From a virus: a stretch of DNA of 55,833 nucleotides. The notes beneath the pieces are model-generated. The model did no database searches and was not told where the DNA came from. It worked only from the letters and a program-made list of their open reading frames with translations. The stretch covers positions 1 to 55,833 of the IMG/VR virus record IMGVR_UViG_3300032401_002140. The stretch is one strand, 5' to 3'. The position numbers were made by a program, and so were the translations under genes. Within the stretch, counting starts at the first letter, position 1. Each line of letters opens with the position of its first letter. Below are positions 15,885 to 23,821 of the stretch, piece after piece.

Positions 15885-16453
15885 TACATTCTCCTTCGGA
15901 ATTGGGGATGATTATCATGATTGATATATTTATAATTGGTTAAGAGATGAAAGGCATTGAGGAATGCGGTTTCAGCTTGATGCGGGGTGAATGGGACAAT
16001 GGTTTTAAGCAGGGGTTCGCATCCTTCACAATCGAAAGTATCCGGATGCGGCATGAGATCGCGGGCTTCGGTTGCCAGGAGTATTTTATCCGGGATATGG
16101 ATCTGGGATTGATGATAAGGGGGAAGATTATATTTCATGGAAAGGGCATTTAAAATATTAAATTCCATAACGGATATTTCCGGGAATAGGAATTTAACCG
16201 GGGAGGGGATATCCGGAAGATAGGCTTCTGCAGAGTCATGGAGTAATGCCCAGAGTTTATGACATTGAATCGAAACCATAGAGACTCGTACGGAATGTTC
16301 GGCGACGGAATAAAAGGTTTTACAATGGCCATTGAACCGGCATTTTAGACTGAGGGCATGAGCGATATCGCGGATATCGATGATTTGGAAATCCGGATAT
16401 TGGATATCGAAATGTTGGCCGGTGAAAGTTTGAATGCAATTTATCATAATCAT
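15884..16453 (-). CDS. HD-domain hydrolase (YfbR-like 5'-nucleotidase family)
   Basis: 189 aa. Motifs typical of the phage/bacterial HD nucleotidase group: DIAHALSLKCRFNGH, YSVAEHSVRV with metal-ligand His, ALLHDSAEAYLPD with the HD pair, and DKILLATEARDLM. Such enzymes dephosphorylate deoxynucleoside monophosphates and may tune nucleotide pools for replication. The start overlaps the previous stop as TGATG. A type A repeat sits just upstream, so initiation depends on coupling. Confidence 0.85.
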   Translation of the reverse strand: MIMINCIQTFTGQHFDIQYPDFQIIDIRDIAHALSLKCRFNGHCKTFYSVAEHSVRVSMVSIQCHKLWALLHDSAEAYLPDIPSPVKFLFPEISVMEFNILNALSMKYNLPPYHQSQIHIPDKILLATEARDLMPHPDTFDCEGCEPLLKTIVPFTPHQAETAFLNAFHLLTNYKYINHDNHPQFRRRM

Positions 16454-16629
16454 CAGTTTCTAGTTTCTAGTTTCCGGTTTCTAGTTTTCCTAGAGGATCG
16501 GATTAATAACCGGATAGCTTTCCGCAAACGACTATAATCGGATAACCGCGGAGAAACCGCGATAAATTTGTGATAGGTCCGGCGTGAGATTGCGGTCGAT
16601 ACATGAATAGGGAATCGAGGTGCGCTCAT
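16453..16629 (-). CDS. 58-aa basic protein with repeat-encoded tail
   Basis: ATG 16629 with GGAAG upstream, just after the stop of the 16631 gene. Strongly basic; HVSTAISRRTYHKFIAVSPRLSDYSRLRKAIRLLI could be an RHH-like DNA-binding unit. The last ten residues (TRNRKLETRN) are a translated type A repeat. The TGA overlaps the next ATG. Confidence 0.6.
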   Translation of the reverse strand: MSAPRFPIHVSTAISRRTYHKFIAVSPRLSDYSRLRKAIRLLIRSSRKTRNRKLETRN

Positions 16630-16630
16630 G

Positions 16631-17137
16631 TTATTCTTCCGATACTCCCAGAAGGGCTTTACCGGCGGGTAATAGTTCATAGCCCTGATCGGTTTTAGTG
16701 AAGTAATTCTTTTTACTACATAAGGTTACTGCAACTAAAGAATCCGGTCTCTTGGATTGGAAATGAAAATGTAATTTATTTAATTCTCGATGAATATCTC
16801 TACCTCTCATGGGCATATCGGATTGATGTAATACTTTACAAATGGCAAATATTAATTTTTGGGCATTCTTTTTATAATCAGATTTTGGGGTACGGGGTTT
16901 TGATGGTTTATTGAATTGGGATTCTTCGCTGCGCTCAGAATGACAAGAAGAAGGTTTGGGGGCTATGGTACCTTGTGAATCTAATTTTAAAATATCGATC
17001 GTGCGGTTCAGAGCCTGATAATTTTCTTTGGCCGGCTGGATATTTTCCTGAATCAGGATGATCTTTTTTTCACCCTCATCCACGATATTTTTAAAATAGA
17101 GTAGTAACGATTCAATCTTTTCGGTCGAGATTTTCAT
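16631..17137 (-). CDS. Helical/winged-helix-like protein carrying an in-frame repeat
   Basis: 168 aa, 4-nt overlap with the ParB-like gene. N-terminal coiled coil (residues 1-50), linker, then an 85-residue basic domain with a winged-helix look (ICKVLHQSDMPMRGRDIHRE ... YFTKTDQGYELLPAG). The linker residues CHSERSEESQFN are a translated type D repeat (16910-16945), inserted in frame between the two domains. Possibly a DNA-binding partner of ParB; inference only. Confidence 0.75.
   Translation of the reverse strand: MKISTEKIESLLLYFKNIVDEGEKKIILIQENIQPAKENYQALNRTIDILKLDSQGTIAPKPSSCHSERSEESQFNKPSKPRTPKSDYKKNAQKLIFAICKVLHQSDMPMRGRDIHRELNKLHFHFQSKRPDSLVAVTLCSKKNYFTKTDQGYELLPAGKALLGVSEE
16910..16945. 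repeat. Type D repeat inside a coding sequence (in frame)
   Basis: TTGAATTGGGATTCTTCGCT and following bases, read on the minus strand as CHSERSEESQF within the 16631-17137 gene without disturbing the frame. Confidence 0.9.
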
Positions 17138-18756
17138 GATTGTTTTCCTTTCTTGGCGGAATTGGTATTTTTGATTTGTTGGATATGATGTTGGAGTTCT
17201 TGTTTATAATTAAGATTTAACGCCTGACAAATCCCCTGGGTGATATACATATGTTTATCGTAATAACAGTTCTCTTTTTCAAGCAATAAAAAGTAGAATT
17301 GGATAGCGCATTGCAATTCTGGAATCGAAGCCTTAGTGATGTAATCCAGCAGAATTTTATCTTCATTCTTGATCTCTTTTTTTTGAGCAATGATCTGCGC
17401 GAATTTCTTTGTTATAGAATAATTGCCATGTACAATAATTTTCTGAGCGATCAATTTCCAATCCCAAAACTTTTGTTGTTTAACTTTCTCCATAAGGGAT
17501 TCGATGAGTTTGGATTTAGCGAGTTCTTTGATTCTATTTTCTTTTTGATGTTGTTTTTCTTGATCCGATCGGGAATAAGAATCGCTCGACCATTTTTCTT
17601 TTTTAGCCAGGTCCCGGATTAAGGGATCCGCGACTTTTTGGGGTAACAGTTCATGGATAGCGCCTTGATCATCCACGGCGACCAGAGGGATAATCTTAAT
17701 TTCATCCTTACTCGGGATTTCCTGCATACGTTTCATCAATGCTTTAACCGGATTAGAATCAAAATGGATCAGATGGTCTTTAAGCAGGTTGCGATAATTC
17801 CGAGATTTATCGTCGGAATAACAGCGGTCGTTCAAATCGATATAATGGGAATCGCGCAATTGGCCGTTATAGAAACGGTCTTTATTCGGCGGGAGAATGG
17901 TATGCCCTTGCTTTTCCGCGGCGGCCAATTGTAGTGCGGTATTCTCTTGCACTTTTTGTTCATAACATCCCGGGTCCGTACAGACGTCTGTACTGGTGAT
18001 GTCGGGATAGAGGTTTTGTAGGTTCCCGGTACGTTTGGGACAGGTCATACAAGGACCGGCAGAGGGTAGAATCTTGGGATCAGTTTGGGAAAAGGAAGAG
18101 TCTTTCAACCGGATCATATAATCTTCTTCGATATGTTCTTTGGCTTCGCGATAGGTCATGGGGAAATGATTGCCGGTGTTCGGTTCCCAATCTCCCTCCT
18201 CGAGGATTTCTTTACAGGCTTTGGTTTGAGCGATGGGGTCGGGGATCCGGGCGATCAGCAAAGCCACGGAAGCGGATAGGGCACCTTTGAATAATTCTTT
18301 TTTGATTTTTTCCGGGAGGGTTGCTAATTTAATCCGGCCATAAACATGGGCGCGGGATTTCCCGACCCGTTCGGCGATTTGGTCCACGGTTAATTTTTTA
18401 TGATCTTGCAGGATGCGATAGGTATCGCCTTCTTCGATTTCGGTAATATCCTGGCGTTTAATATTTTCCGCCAGCTGCAGGTCGAGCGCCTGGTCATCGG
18501 ACATATCGCGGATGATACACTCGAGGGAATCGAGATTAACGAGTTTGGCGGCCCGGAGGCGACGTTCACCGACCTCCAATTCAAAGGTACCGGTGGGACT
18601 ATGATCTTTACCCAAGGCTCGAACCAGGATAGGTTGTGCGAGTCCGATGGATTTGATGGAATCCGCCAATTCTTTTAGTTTGGCAACATCAAAATATTTC
18701 CGCGGGTTATTTTTGGAGGATTGAATATGAGATAATTTAATAAGGGTGGCGTTCAT
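17134..18756 (-). CDS. ParB/RepB/Spo0J-family protein
   Basis: 540 aa. N-terminal ParB nucleotide-binding domain with LIKLSHIQSSKNNPRKYF, GERRLRAAK and ENIKRQDITEIEEG, followed by a helix-turn-helix (LTVDQIAERVGKSRAHVYGRI), a cysteine-containing middle region (CMTCPKRTGN, DVCTDPGCYEQK) and a helical C-terminal part. No ParA is present in the window, so it is more likely a regulator/adaptor of the phage-type ParB group or a CTP switch than a full partition system. Overlaps both neighbours by 4 nt. Confidence 0.9.
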   Translation of the reverse strand: MNATLIKLSHIQSSKNNPRKYFDVAKLKELADSIKSIGLAQPILVRALGKDHSPTGTFELEVGERRLRAAKLVNLDSLECIIRDMSDDQALDLQLAENIKRQDITEIEEGDTYRILQDHKKLTVDQIAERVGKSRAHVYGRIKLATLPEKIKKELFKGALSASVALLIARIPDPIAQTKACKEILEEGDWEPNTGNHFPMTYREAKEHIEEDYMIRLKDSSFSQTDPKILPSAGPCMTCPKRTGNLQNLYPDITSTDVCTDPGCYEQKVQENTALQLAAAEKQGHTILPPNKDRFYNGQLRDSHYIDLNDRCYSDDKSRNYRNLLKDHLIHFDSNPVKALMKRMQEIPSKDEIKIIPLVAVDDQGAIHELLPQKVADPLIRDLAKKEKWSSDSYSRSDQEKQHQKENRIKELAKSKLIESLMEKVKQQKFWDWKLIAQKIIVHGNYSITKKFAQIIAQKKEIKNEDKILLDYITKASIPELQCAIQFYFLLLEKENCYYDKHMYITQGICQALNLNYKQELQHHIQQIKNTNSAKKGKQS

Positions 18757-19907
18757 GATTTTCCTTTCATTGAATTGGGATTCTTCGCTGCGCTCAGAAT
18801 GACAGATTTGGGTTTATGGTTTTTAATTTTAAAAAAGTGGAGAATAATTTCGTCGGGTGGAGGAAGGGGGATGGATGGAAATTGGGACCATTCTTTTTTA
18901 TCCAGAAGACGACCGGCTTTTTGTTTCCCGACTCTTAAAGAAGCGGGCGAATCGAATTCTCTATCCCAATGATGAATCTCAGAATTAAAATGGGCATCTA
19001 ATAAATTTATTTTTGAAGTATCAATCTCCATTTCATATACCCATTCACCCCATTGTTTAAAAAAGAATGGGATATCGAAATGAATGCAATCATCCAGAAT
19101 CATTCGGAACCAATCTGGATGAGATGGACGGGCGTGTGGACCGGATTCACCGCCAGCGATCACTAGATCCAGATTAGGTTTATTTAATTGGGGGGGATTG
19201 AATTGGGATTCTTCGCTACGCTCAGAATGACAAGAGAGAGAATTTAGGGTAATAGGACTAAGAAGGGGTTCAAGAGAGATAAAGCGATAAGCTGCCGGGG
19301 AGTCTGCCAGGTAATGAAAGTTATCAGCGAATTCGGATTGGTTGCTAAAGGAGAAGCCGGGCATGATATTGGGGAAGAAGGAATGATTGGTGTGGTCAAG
19401 GATATTATCGAATTTCATTTGTAATGGAATTTGAAGATTTTCTGGTAAAGAATTTCCAGAAAGAATTTCATCGATGGCATCCAACCAATGAGTGGATAGA
19501 TCGGGTCGAGAGAGATATTCGTACAGGCGTTTGTACCGTTTGGTCAGGACCATGAAGAGATGCCAGTCCGCCAGACCCATGATGACGAAGGCTTTGTCGA
19601 TCTGTTGATCCGTGATGGATTCATGGAAAAGATCGGTCATAACGAAGATCCGGCGGGAACGGCGCCATTGGAACGGAAGAAATAGATCTTGTTCCCGGAA
19701 GCGGACAGTACCGGACCAATCCGGACCGTGATCAGTGGCCACGGTTAGCCCGGAATATTTCGCGGAGATTTTGGGATTGGGGTTACTCGCCAAGCGATGA
19801 GCGTCCCGGATGGCGTAACAATGGGCGCAGCCGGTATTGACTTTGGAACATCCCACGGTGATATACCAGGTGGCGTCCGCCCATTCAATGTTGGTGTGAT
19901 CAGACAT
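18753..19907 (-). CDS. DUF5131 (phage Gp37/Gp68-type) protein
   Basis: 384 aa. Starts with TNIEWADATWYITVGCSKVN and TGCAHCYA, the hallmark cysteine cluster of the phage Gp37/Gp68 family, which resembles radical-SAM-type C-x-x-C motifs; later VIAGGESGPHARP and FFFKQWGEW are also typical. Biochemical role unknown. Two type D repeats are read in frame: CHSERSEESQFN inside (19197-19232) and VILSAAKNPNS at the C-terminus (18769-18804), in two different frames of the same element. 4-nt overlap with the ParB-like gene. Confidence 0.9.
   Translation of the reverse strand: MSDHTNIEWADATWYITVGCSKVNTGCAHCYAIRDAHRLASNPNPKISAKYSGLTVATDHGPDWSGTVRFREQDLFLPFQWRRSRRIFVMTDLFHESITDQQIDKAFVIMGLADWHLFMVLTKRYKRLYEYLSRPDLSTHWLDAIDEILSGNSLPENLQIPLQMKFDNILDHTNHSFFPNIMPGFSFSNQSEFADNFHYLADSPAAYRFISLEPLLSPITLNSLSCHSERSEESQFNPPQLNKPNLDLVIAGGESGPHARPSHPDWFRMILDDCIHFDIPFFFKQWGEWVYEMEIDTSKINLLDAHFNSEIHHWDREFDSPASLRVGKQKAGRLLDKKEWSQFPSIPLPPPDEIILHFFKIKNHKPKSVILSAAKNPNSMKGKS
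18769..18804. repeat. Type D repeat encoding the C-terminus of the DUF5131 protein
   Basis: The minus-strand reading gives VILSAAKNPNS, the second reading frame of the same repeat that gives CHSERSEES elsewhere. Confidence 0.9.
19197..19232. repeat. Type D repeat inside the DUF5131 gene
   Basis: Read on the minus strand as CHSERSEESQFN between SLEPLLSPITLN and the conserved VIAGGESGPHARP region. Confidence 0.9.
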
Positions 19908-20046
19908 ATTTAATTATTTTTCCAATGATACATACGACCGGTTAAAAGATATATTATGAAACTGTATAAAAAACGAAGAAAGAAAAAATTATTATTTTTT
20001 ATAGAATTCCCGTTATGGAATTGGGATTTTTCGCGACCAGAATAAA

Positions 20047-20184
20047 TCATTTTTTTCTACCTTCAATTTTGTATATACTTGGATGGGGATTATGGATCAG
20101 CCAATACATTGAATCCCGTGCAAATAATCGATAATATTTACCATATCGCAGCCAATTTAAAAGATTTTGTAGATATCTAAACAT
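20047..20184 (-). CDS. 45-aa hypothetical protein
   Basis: ATG at 20184 overlapping the end of the initiator gene by 8 nt, with AAAGGA 9 nt upstream; TGA at 20047. Begins MFRYLQNLLNWLRYGKYY; aromatic and basic amphipathic helix followed by a polar tail. Well-placed ribosome binding site and overlap support it despite the small size. Role unknown. Confidence 0.6.
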   Translation of the reverse strand: MFRYLQNLLNWLRYGKYYRLFARDSMYWLIHNPHPSIYKIEGRKK

Positions 20185-21415
20185 TTAGATTATCCTTTGG
20201 TTTAACGGGTGTGGATTGAATGGAAAAGGATTTATAGTTTTTGACACAATTACGGAAAGCGATATCGAATTCATGAGAATATTTTTGAACCAGGACGGTT
20301 ATATCTGCTAATCCGGAGATTATAAAAACTCCATCCGATTCAATTAATTCCAGTTGATAAAATTCATCCAACATTTCTGAATGGAGACGTCCCTCGAGAT
20401 AGGATAGAATTTTTTTCCAGATGGCGGGTTGCGGGACCCGGGATGCAGATTTACCGTCTAAATAGGAAGTATCCAAGTCTTTCCAGGATTTGCCTAGGTC
20501 ATCGATGGAAGGTTTGGAAATGTTATCAATATGCCAATTACAACGTTTCTTTTCACCTTTCGGGAGTTTGCATTGGTCGAAGATAGCATGAATCTTATTG
20601 CGATATAGATCTTCAGGTACATTGGAACGGATTAATTTACCTAGAACACTATGGTCAATGATTTTATTGCTAATATAAGGTTCATGGTATTCGACGGAAT
20701 ATAGTTCTTTCCAGATTTTTGACCAGTTAGAACGTATTAAAATGAATTCTGAAGGGACTTTTTTAGTTTTTAAAGGTAGAGAAGATGGCGGTGAATGAAA
20801 TTCATCGCTATTCTTTTCTATATCTATAACTATATCTATAGGGGGACAATTATTAAAATTTTTTCCAATTGGGGACAATTCGTTAGAATTTTCTAAATTA
20901 GGACTAATTGGATTAATTTTTTCTAATTGGATATAATCTGCGAAATTTTCCCTAATTATCTCTAATTGGAGATAATTGGAACTAATTTTTCCAATTTTAC
21001 CAGACCATTGATTCCATTTAGGTTGTTTTAAATATTTATGATACCCTCGATAATTAATCAATTGTATAACCGGTTTAGAAATACATATAGATTGAGATTT
21101 TTTATGTAGGAGGGTAGCATTATACCAATGGATCAGACCTACCAGGTCATAGGCGGTTAGGACGATTGCCAGTTCTTTTTCGGATCTCCAGGTATTATTG
21201 GTGAGATAATTGCGCTGAATATCAAAGAGAGTAGCCGGTTCGACGAATCCATGTTCGTCGGCATGAATTAAAAGATAGGGATAGACGCATAAGGCTAAAT
21301 CTCCCAACGGTTGGAACTTATCCGGATTGACTTTAGTATGCTGTAACCGGTTTGCTACGATATATAATTTTTGTGATTGTGATAGAACCTTTTCAACCCA
21401 TCGACCCTCAGCCAT
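20177..21415 (-). CDS. Replication initiator-like protein
   Basis: 412 aa. N-terminal ~130 residues look like a winged-helix replication protein (GDLALCVYPYLLIHADEHGF, YDLVGLIHWYN, YRGYHKYLKQPKWNQW). The middle (~residues 140-225) is low-complexity N/I/E-rich. The C-terminal region (IWKKILSYLEGRL to FRNCVKNY, residues ~325-395) resembles the DnaA N-terminal domain found in phage initiators and helicase loaders. The middle segment is encoded by iteron-like repeats, recalling lambda O with its internal origin. Early-operon neighbours include DnaB. Confidence 0.75.
   Translation of the reverse strand: MAEGRWVEKVLSQSQKLYIVANRLQHTKVNPDKFQPLGDLALCVYPYLLIHADEHGFVEPATLFDIQRNYLTNNTWRSEKELAIVLTAYDLVGLIHWYNATLLHKKSQSICISKPVIQLINYRGYHKYLKQPKWNQWSGKIGKISSNYLQLEIIRENFADYIQLEKINPISPNLENSNELSPIGKNFNNCPPIDIVIDIEKNSDEFHSPPSSLPLKTKKVPSEFILIRSNWSKIWKELYSVEYHEPYISNKIIDHSVLGKLIRSNVPEDLYRNKIHAIFDQCKLPKGEKKRCNWHIDNISKPSIDDLGKSWKDLDTSYLDGKSASRVPQPAIWKKILSYLEGRLHSEMLDEFYQLELIESDGVFIISGLADITVLVQKYSHEFDIAFRNCVKNYKSFSIQSTPVKPKDNLNV
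20841..20998. repeat. Iteron-like TAATTGG repeats inside the initiator gene (candidate origin)
   Basis: CTAATTGGAT at 20904 and 20923, CTAATTATC at 20952, CTAATTGGAG at 20962, ATAATTGGAA at 20972, CTAATTTTT at 20982 and CCAATTTT at 20991, giving ~10-bp spacing in the last five. GGGGACAATT occurs twice (20842, 20871), and the perfect palindrome CCAATTGG lies at 20865. A very AT-rich stretch (20810-20840) flanks it. Confidence 0.55.
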
Positions 21416-21622
21416 TTATACTTTGCTACTTTCCGGAATCCTATTCAAAAAATTTTTCTTATCATCGATATGAAATAAAAAGACTTCCAATTTATTAAAT
21501 GTAACTTCATTAATTTCACACCAATCGCTGGTACAACGAAAGGTATAGATGATTTGATTAGTATCCCTTTTTTCAGATATATATTGCATAAATTTTGAAC
21601 ATTTTGGACAACGATAAAACAT
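21416..21622 (-). CDS. Small zinc-ribbon-like protein
   Basis: 68 aa. YRCPKCSKFM and FRCTSDWCEIN give a C-x2-C ... C-x4-C set consistent with a small zinc ribbon. Stop is directly next to the initiator's ATG. Early-operon position suggests a replication or transcription accessory role; not identified further. Confidence 0.7.
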   Translation of the reverse strand: MFYRCPKCSKFMQYISEKRDTNQIIYTFRCTSDWCEINEVTFNKLEVFLFHIDDKKNFLNRIPESSKV

Positions 21623-21626
21623 AAGT

Positions 21627-21899
21627 TTAGATTTTGAATGCCAATAATTCCTGTCGATCCGATTCAGATTTACGGATTTTATCGATAACAGCCACTTGGC
21701 CTTTGAAATACATGATGCGATACGAGTATCCGGTCCGGCCTATACGACGTGCATGTTTCATTGCGCCCCGGATGGTCCCTTCAAATTCACAAAGGAAAGT
21801 CAAGGATTCTTTATCCTGGTGTTGAATGCGTTCTTGATCATTAATTTTTAAATCCAAGGTTATAGGAGCCGGTTGGATTTCATAAATTTCCAGTTTCAT
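21627..21899 (-). CDS. Small hypothetical early protein
   Basis: 90 aa, 4-nt overlap with the preceding gene and 4-nt gap before the zinc ribbon. Soluble, with a basic middle (GAMKHARRIGRTGYSYRIMY) that could contact nucleic acid. Not recognised. Confidence 0.7.
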   Translation of the reverse strand: MKLEIYEIQPAPITLDLKINDQERIQHQDKESLTFLCEFEGTIRGAMKHARRIGRTGYSYRIMYFKGQVAVIDKIRKSESDRQELLAFKI

Positions 21900-22243
21900 A
21901 TTGACGGATCACCTCCCATCGAAGAAACAAAAATTAATAAAAAATAAAAGAATAAGGCGAATATAACGATAGATATGAATTCAGGAATCCAATCTTTCCA
22001 ATGAAATTCCCGTGGCCACTGATCCCACCTCCTGGTATTATGGATGAGTAGGGGTGGTTTATGTTGCGGTAAGGTTGTAGGAAGTGGGGTGTTTTTTTTA
22101 TGCCGTGAAAAAAATAATTCCGCGCCGGATATGGTAATAGTATTGTTATTATTGGACTTACTAAATTTCAGAAAATATTTAAAAAAGGAATACGGAAATT
22201 GAAAATTTCGTGTACGGGGCGGAATGAGTTGGAGGTGGATCAT
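21896..22243 (-). CDS. Single-pass membrane protein
   Basis: 115 aa, overlapping the integrase stop by 4 nt. Polar, basic N-terminal ~85 residues and one transmembrane helix near residues 90-110 (FISIVIFALFFYFLLIFVSS). Tail-anchored topology. Role unknown; position after integrase fits an early or lysogeny accessory gene. Confidence 0.65.
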   Translation of the reverse strand: MIHLQLIPPRTRNFQFPYSFFKYFLKFSKSNNNNTITISGAELFFSRHKKNTPLPTTLPQHKPPLLIHNTRRWDQWPREFHWKDWIPEFISIVIFALFFYFLLIFVSSMGGDPSI

Positions 22244-23445
22244 TGATATACCACCTTCTTACCCGGATTACTGAAAAGAGGAATTGCGGTAATATTGTGC
22301 GGAAAAATGGTATCAAGATTATAGGGACACCGAGTTTCTTCTTCTATCGACCGGAGATAAATATCGGTTGTCTGCCGCTGGGCATGACCTAATTGGGATT
22401 GAATGAATTCCTTATCGATATGTGACCGATCCAATAAGGAGGCATAATAGGACCGTAAACCTTTTAATCCAAAGTTCGGGAGTTGTCCCGCAATAATAAT
22501 TTCTTGCATCCGGGTATAGATGAATTTTTGAGAGAAAGGTTTATCTTTGCTTTTCGAGAAGAGGTATCCGGATGGTGAAGAGATCCGGGATTGTAGTAAG
22601 AGTGATAAATTTCGCGGGATAAAAATTTTCCGGACGCGTTTATTTTTGGTAGTAGATTCTTTTCCCAGGAAAATAGACCGCTGGATCATAATATAATCGT
22701 ATTGGAAATTACAATCGGATCGTTTAATCCCAACCGCTTCCATCGGCCGACAACCGGTTCCCAATAAGGTTAATAAGAATTCATGGAAATCCGTATCGAG
22801 TTGTTTGGCCAGGGATAAAAGGGTGTCGATATGAGAAATAGTCCAGGTTTTTTCGCAGGGATTTTTTTTCATTCCGGAGGATTTGAAAGTATACGTGAGA
22901 TGTGTTGCCGGATTATCCTGGATGATTCCGGAGAAGATCCCGTATTCCATGATGTTGTGTATTATACTCTTCACTCTAATTACCTGAGCCATACTTTGTT
23001 TTTTATTTATTAACAGTTCGGTCAACATATCATGGATTTCTTTACGTGTCAAGTCTTGTAATTTTATATGACCCAGGACCGGGATAATAATATTTTTAAG
23101 AATGGAACGGTAATTAATTTGAGAAGAGCGGGAGAGATGGGTGAGAACATATTCCGAAAACCATTGTTCTGAAAAATCCGATAACAAAACAGTTCCGGGT
23201 ACAATATGTTTCATAATGCGATACCGGAGTTTACGCCATAATTCCCGTTCAAATTCCTGAACATTCACCAGATGCGGGTCGACAGTCCATTGGTGGCGAT
23301 GGTCCATATAATTTTCATTGAAACGAATATGTCCATTGGATAACGTATGCCGAACTATATTTGGATGTTTCATGTTGTTATTCATCCCATTAATAAACAC
23401 ATATTGGGGAATAATATTGTGATTGATAGAGAATCTTTCTGTCAA
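22240..23445 (-). CDS. int: Phage integrase (tyrosine recombinase)
   Basis: 401 aa. TTG start at 23445 with AAGGA 8 nt upstream, 2 nt after the repressor candidate's stop. N-terminal DNA-binding part, core-binding domain (FSEQWFSEYVLTHLSRSSQINYRSIL), and catalytic domain with R in GTGCRPMEA, R in KGLRSYYASLL (the usual HxLR His replaced by Lys-Gly), H in LGHAQRQTTDIYLRS and nucleophile Y. Unrelated in detail to the two Xer-like copies. Likely the lysogeny integrase; no attachment site could be recognised. Confidence 0.88.
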   Translation of the reverse strand: MTERFSINHNIIPQYVFINGMNNNMKHPNIVRHTLSNGHIRFNENYMDHRHQWTVDPHLVNVQEFERELWRKLRYRIMKHIVPGTVLLSDFSEQWFSEYVLTHLSRSSQINYRSILKNIIIPVLGHIKLQDLTRKEIHDMLTELLINKKQSMAQVIRVKSIIHNIMEYGIFSGIIQDNPATHLTYTFKSSGMKKNPCEKTWTISHIDTLLSLAKQLDTDFHEFLLTLLGTGCRPMEAVGIKRSDCNFQYDYIMIQRSIFLGKESTTKNKRVRKIFIPRNLSLLLQSRISSPSGYLFSKSKDKPFSQKFIYTRMQEIIIAGQLPNFGLKGLRSYYASLLDRSHIDKEFIQSQLGHAQRQTTDIYLRSIEEETRCPYNLDTIFPHNITAIPLFSNPGKKVVYQ

Positions 23446-23447
23446 GT

Positions 23448-23621
23448 TTAAATATCCTTTTTAATAATTTTATCGCGACGTTTCATTTCTTGTTGAATCA
23501 GCCAAATGAGTTCATCATTCGCCGAGCGCAAATCTTTATCCGCCATATTTTTTAAATCATTCCAATCTTTATTAGGACAGCGGAAGTTGACGATGATTAA
23601 GTTTTTATTTTTTGCAACCAT
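23448..23621 (-). CDS. Leaderless ribbon-helix-helix (Arc-like) repressor candidate
   Basis: 57 aa. NLIIVNFRCPNKDWNDLKNM and the following helix fit the Arc/MetJ fold (strand, helix, turn, helix). ATG 23621 has no ribosome binding site, but a near-consensus promoter places the transcription start at or next to the ATG, as for lambda cI from PRM. It heads the leftward operon, next to integrase, opposite the late operon starting at 23822. Good candidate for the lysogeny or early switch repressor; that role is inference. Confidence 0.8.
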   Translation of the reverse strand: MVAKNKNLIIVNFRCPNKDWNDLKNMADKDLRSANDELIWLIQQEMKRRDKIIKKDI

Positions 23622-23628
23622 GCAATCT

Positions 23629-23656
23629 ATAATAGCATAATTTTGGCATTTGTCAA
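23629..23656 (-). promoter_or_regulatory. Promoter for the leaderless repressor/integrase operon
   Basis: Minus strand TTGACA (23651-23656), 16-bp spacer, TATTAT (23629-23634), then 7 nt to the ATG at 23621. Transcription is expected to start within ~1-2 nt of the ATG. Confidence 0.75.
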
Positions 23657-23690
23657 GTAAATAATTTTTAAAGCCATTTAGGTGATAGAA

Positions 23691-23793
23691 AATAGGTCTT
23701 ATGGGACATATGGGGGCGGTTATGAAAAGAACTGGATTCCGGCTTTCGCCGGAATGACGGAAGGAGAATCTAATTCAACGTAGAAATATAAAG
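23691..23793. repeat. Repeat cluster G-E-F in the divergent control region
   Basis: Type G (ATAGGTCTTATGGGACATAT) 23691-23720, type E hairpin (GGATTCCGGC/GCCGGAATGA) 23733-23760 and type F (AATTCAACGTAGAAATATAA) 23772-23793 lie between the repressor promoter and the first late gene. Confidence 0.85.
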
Positions 23794-23821
23794 TAAGCCC
23801 GATTACTATTTATTAAATAAT

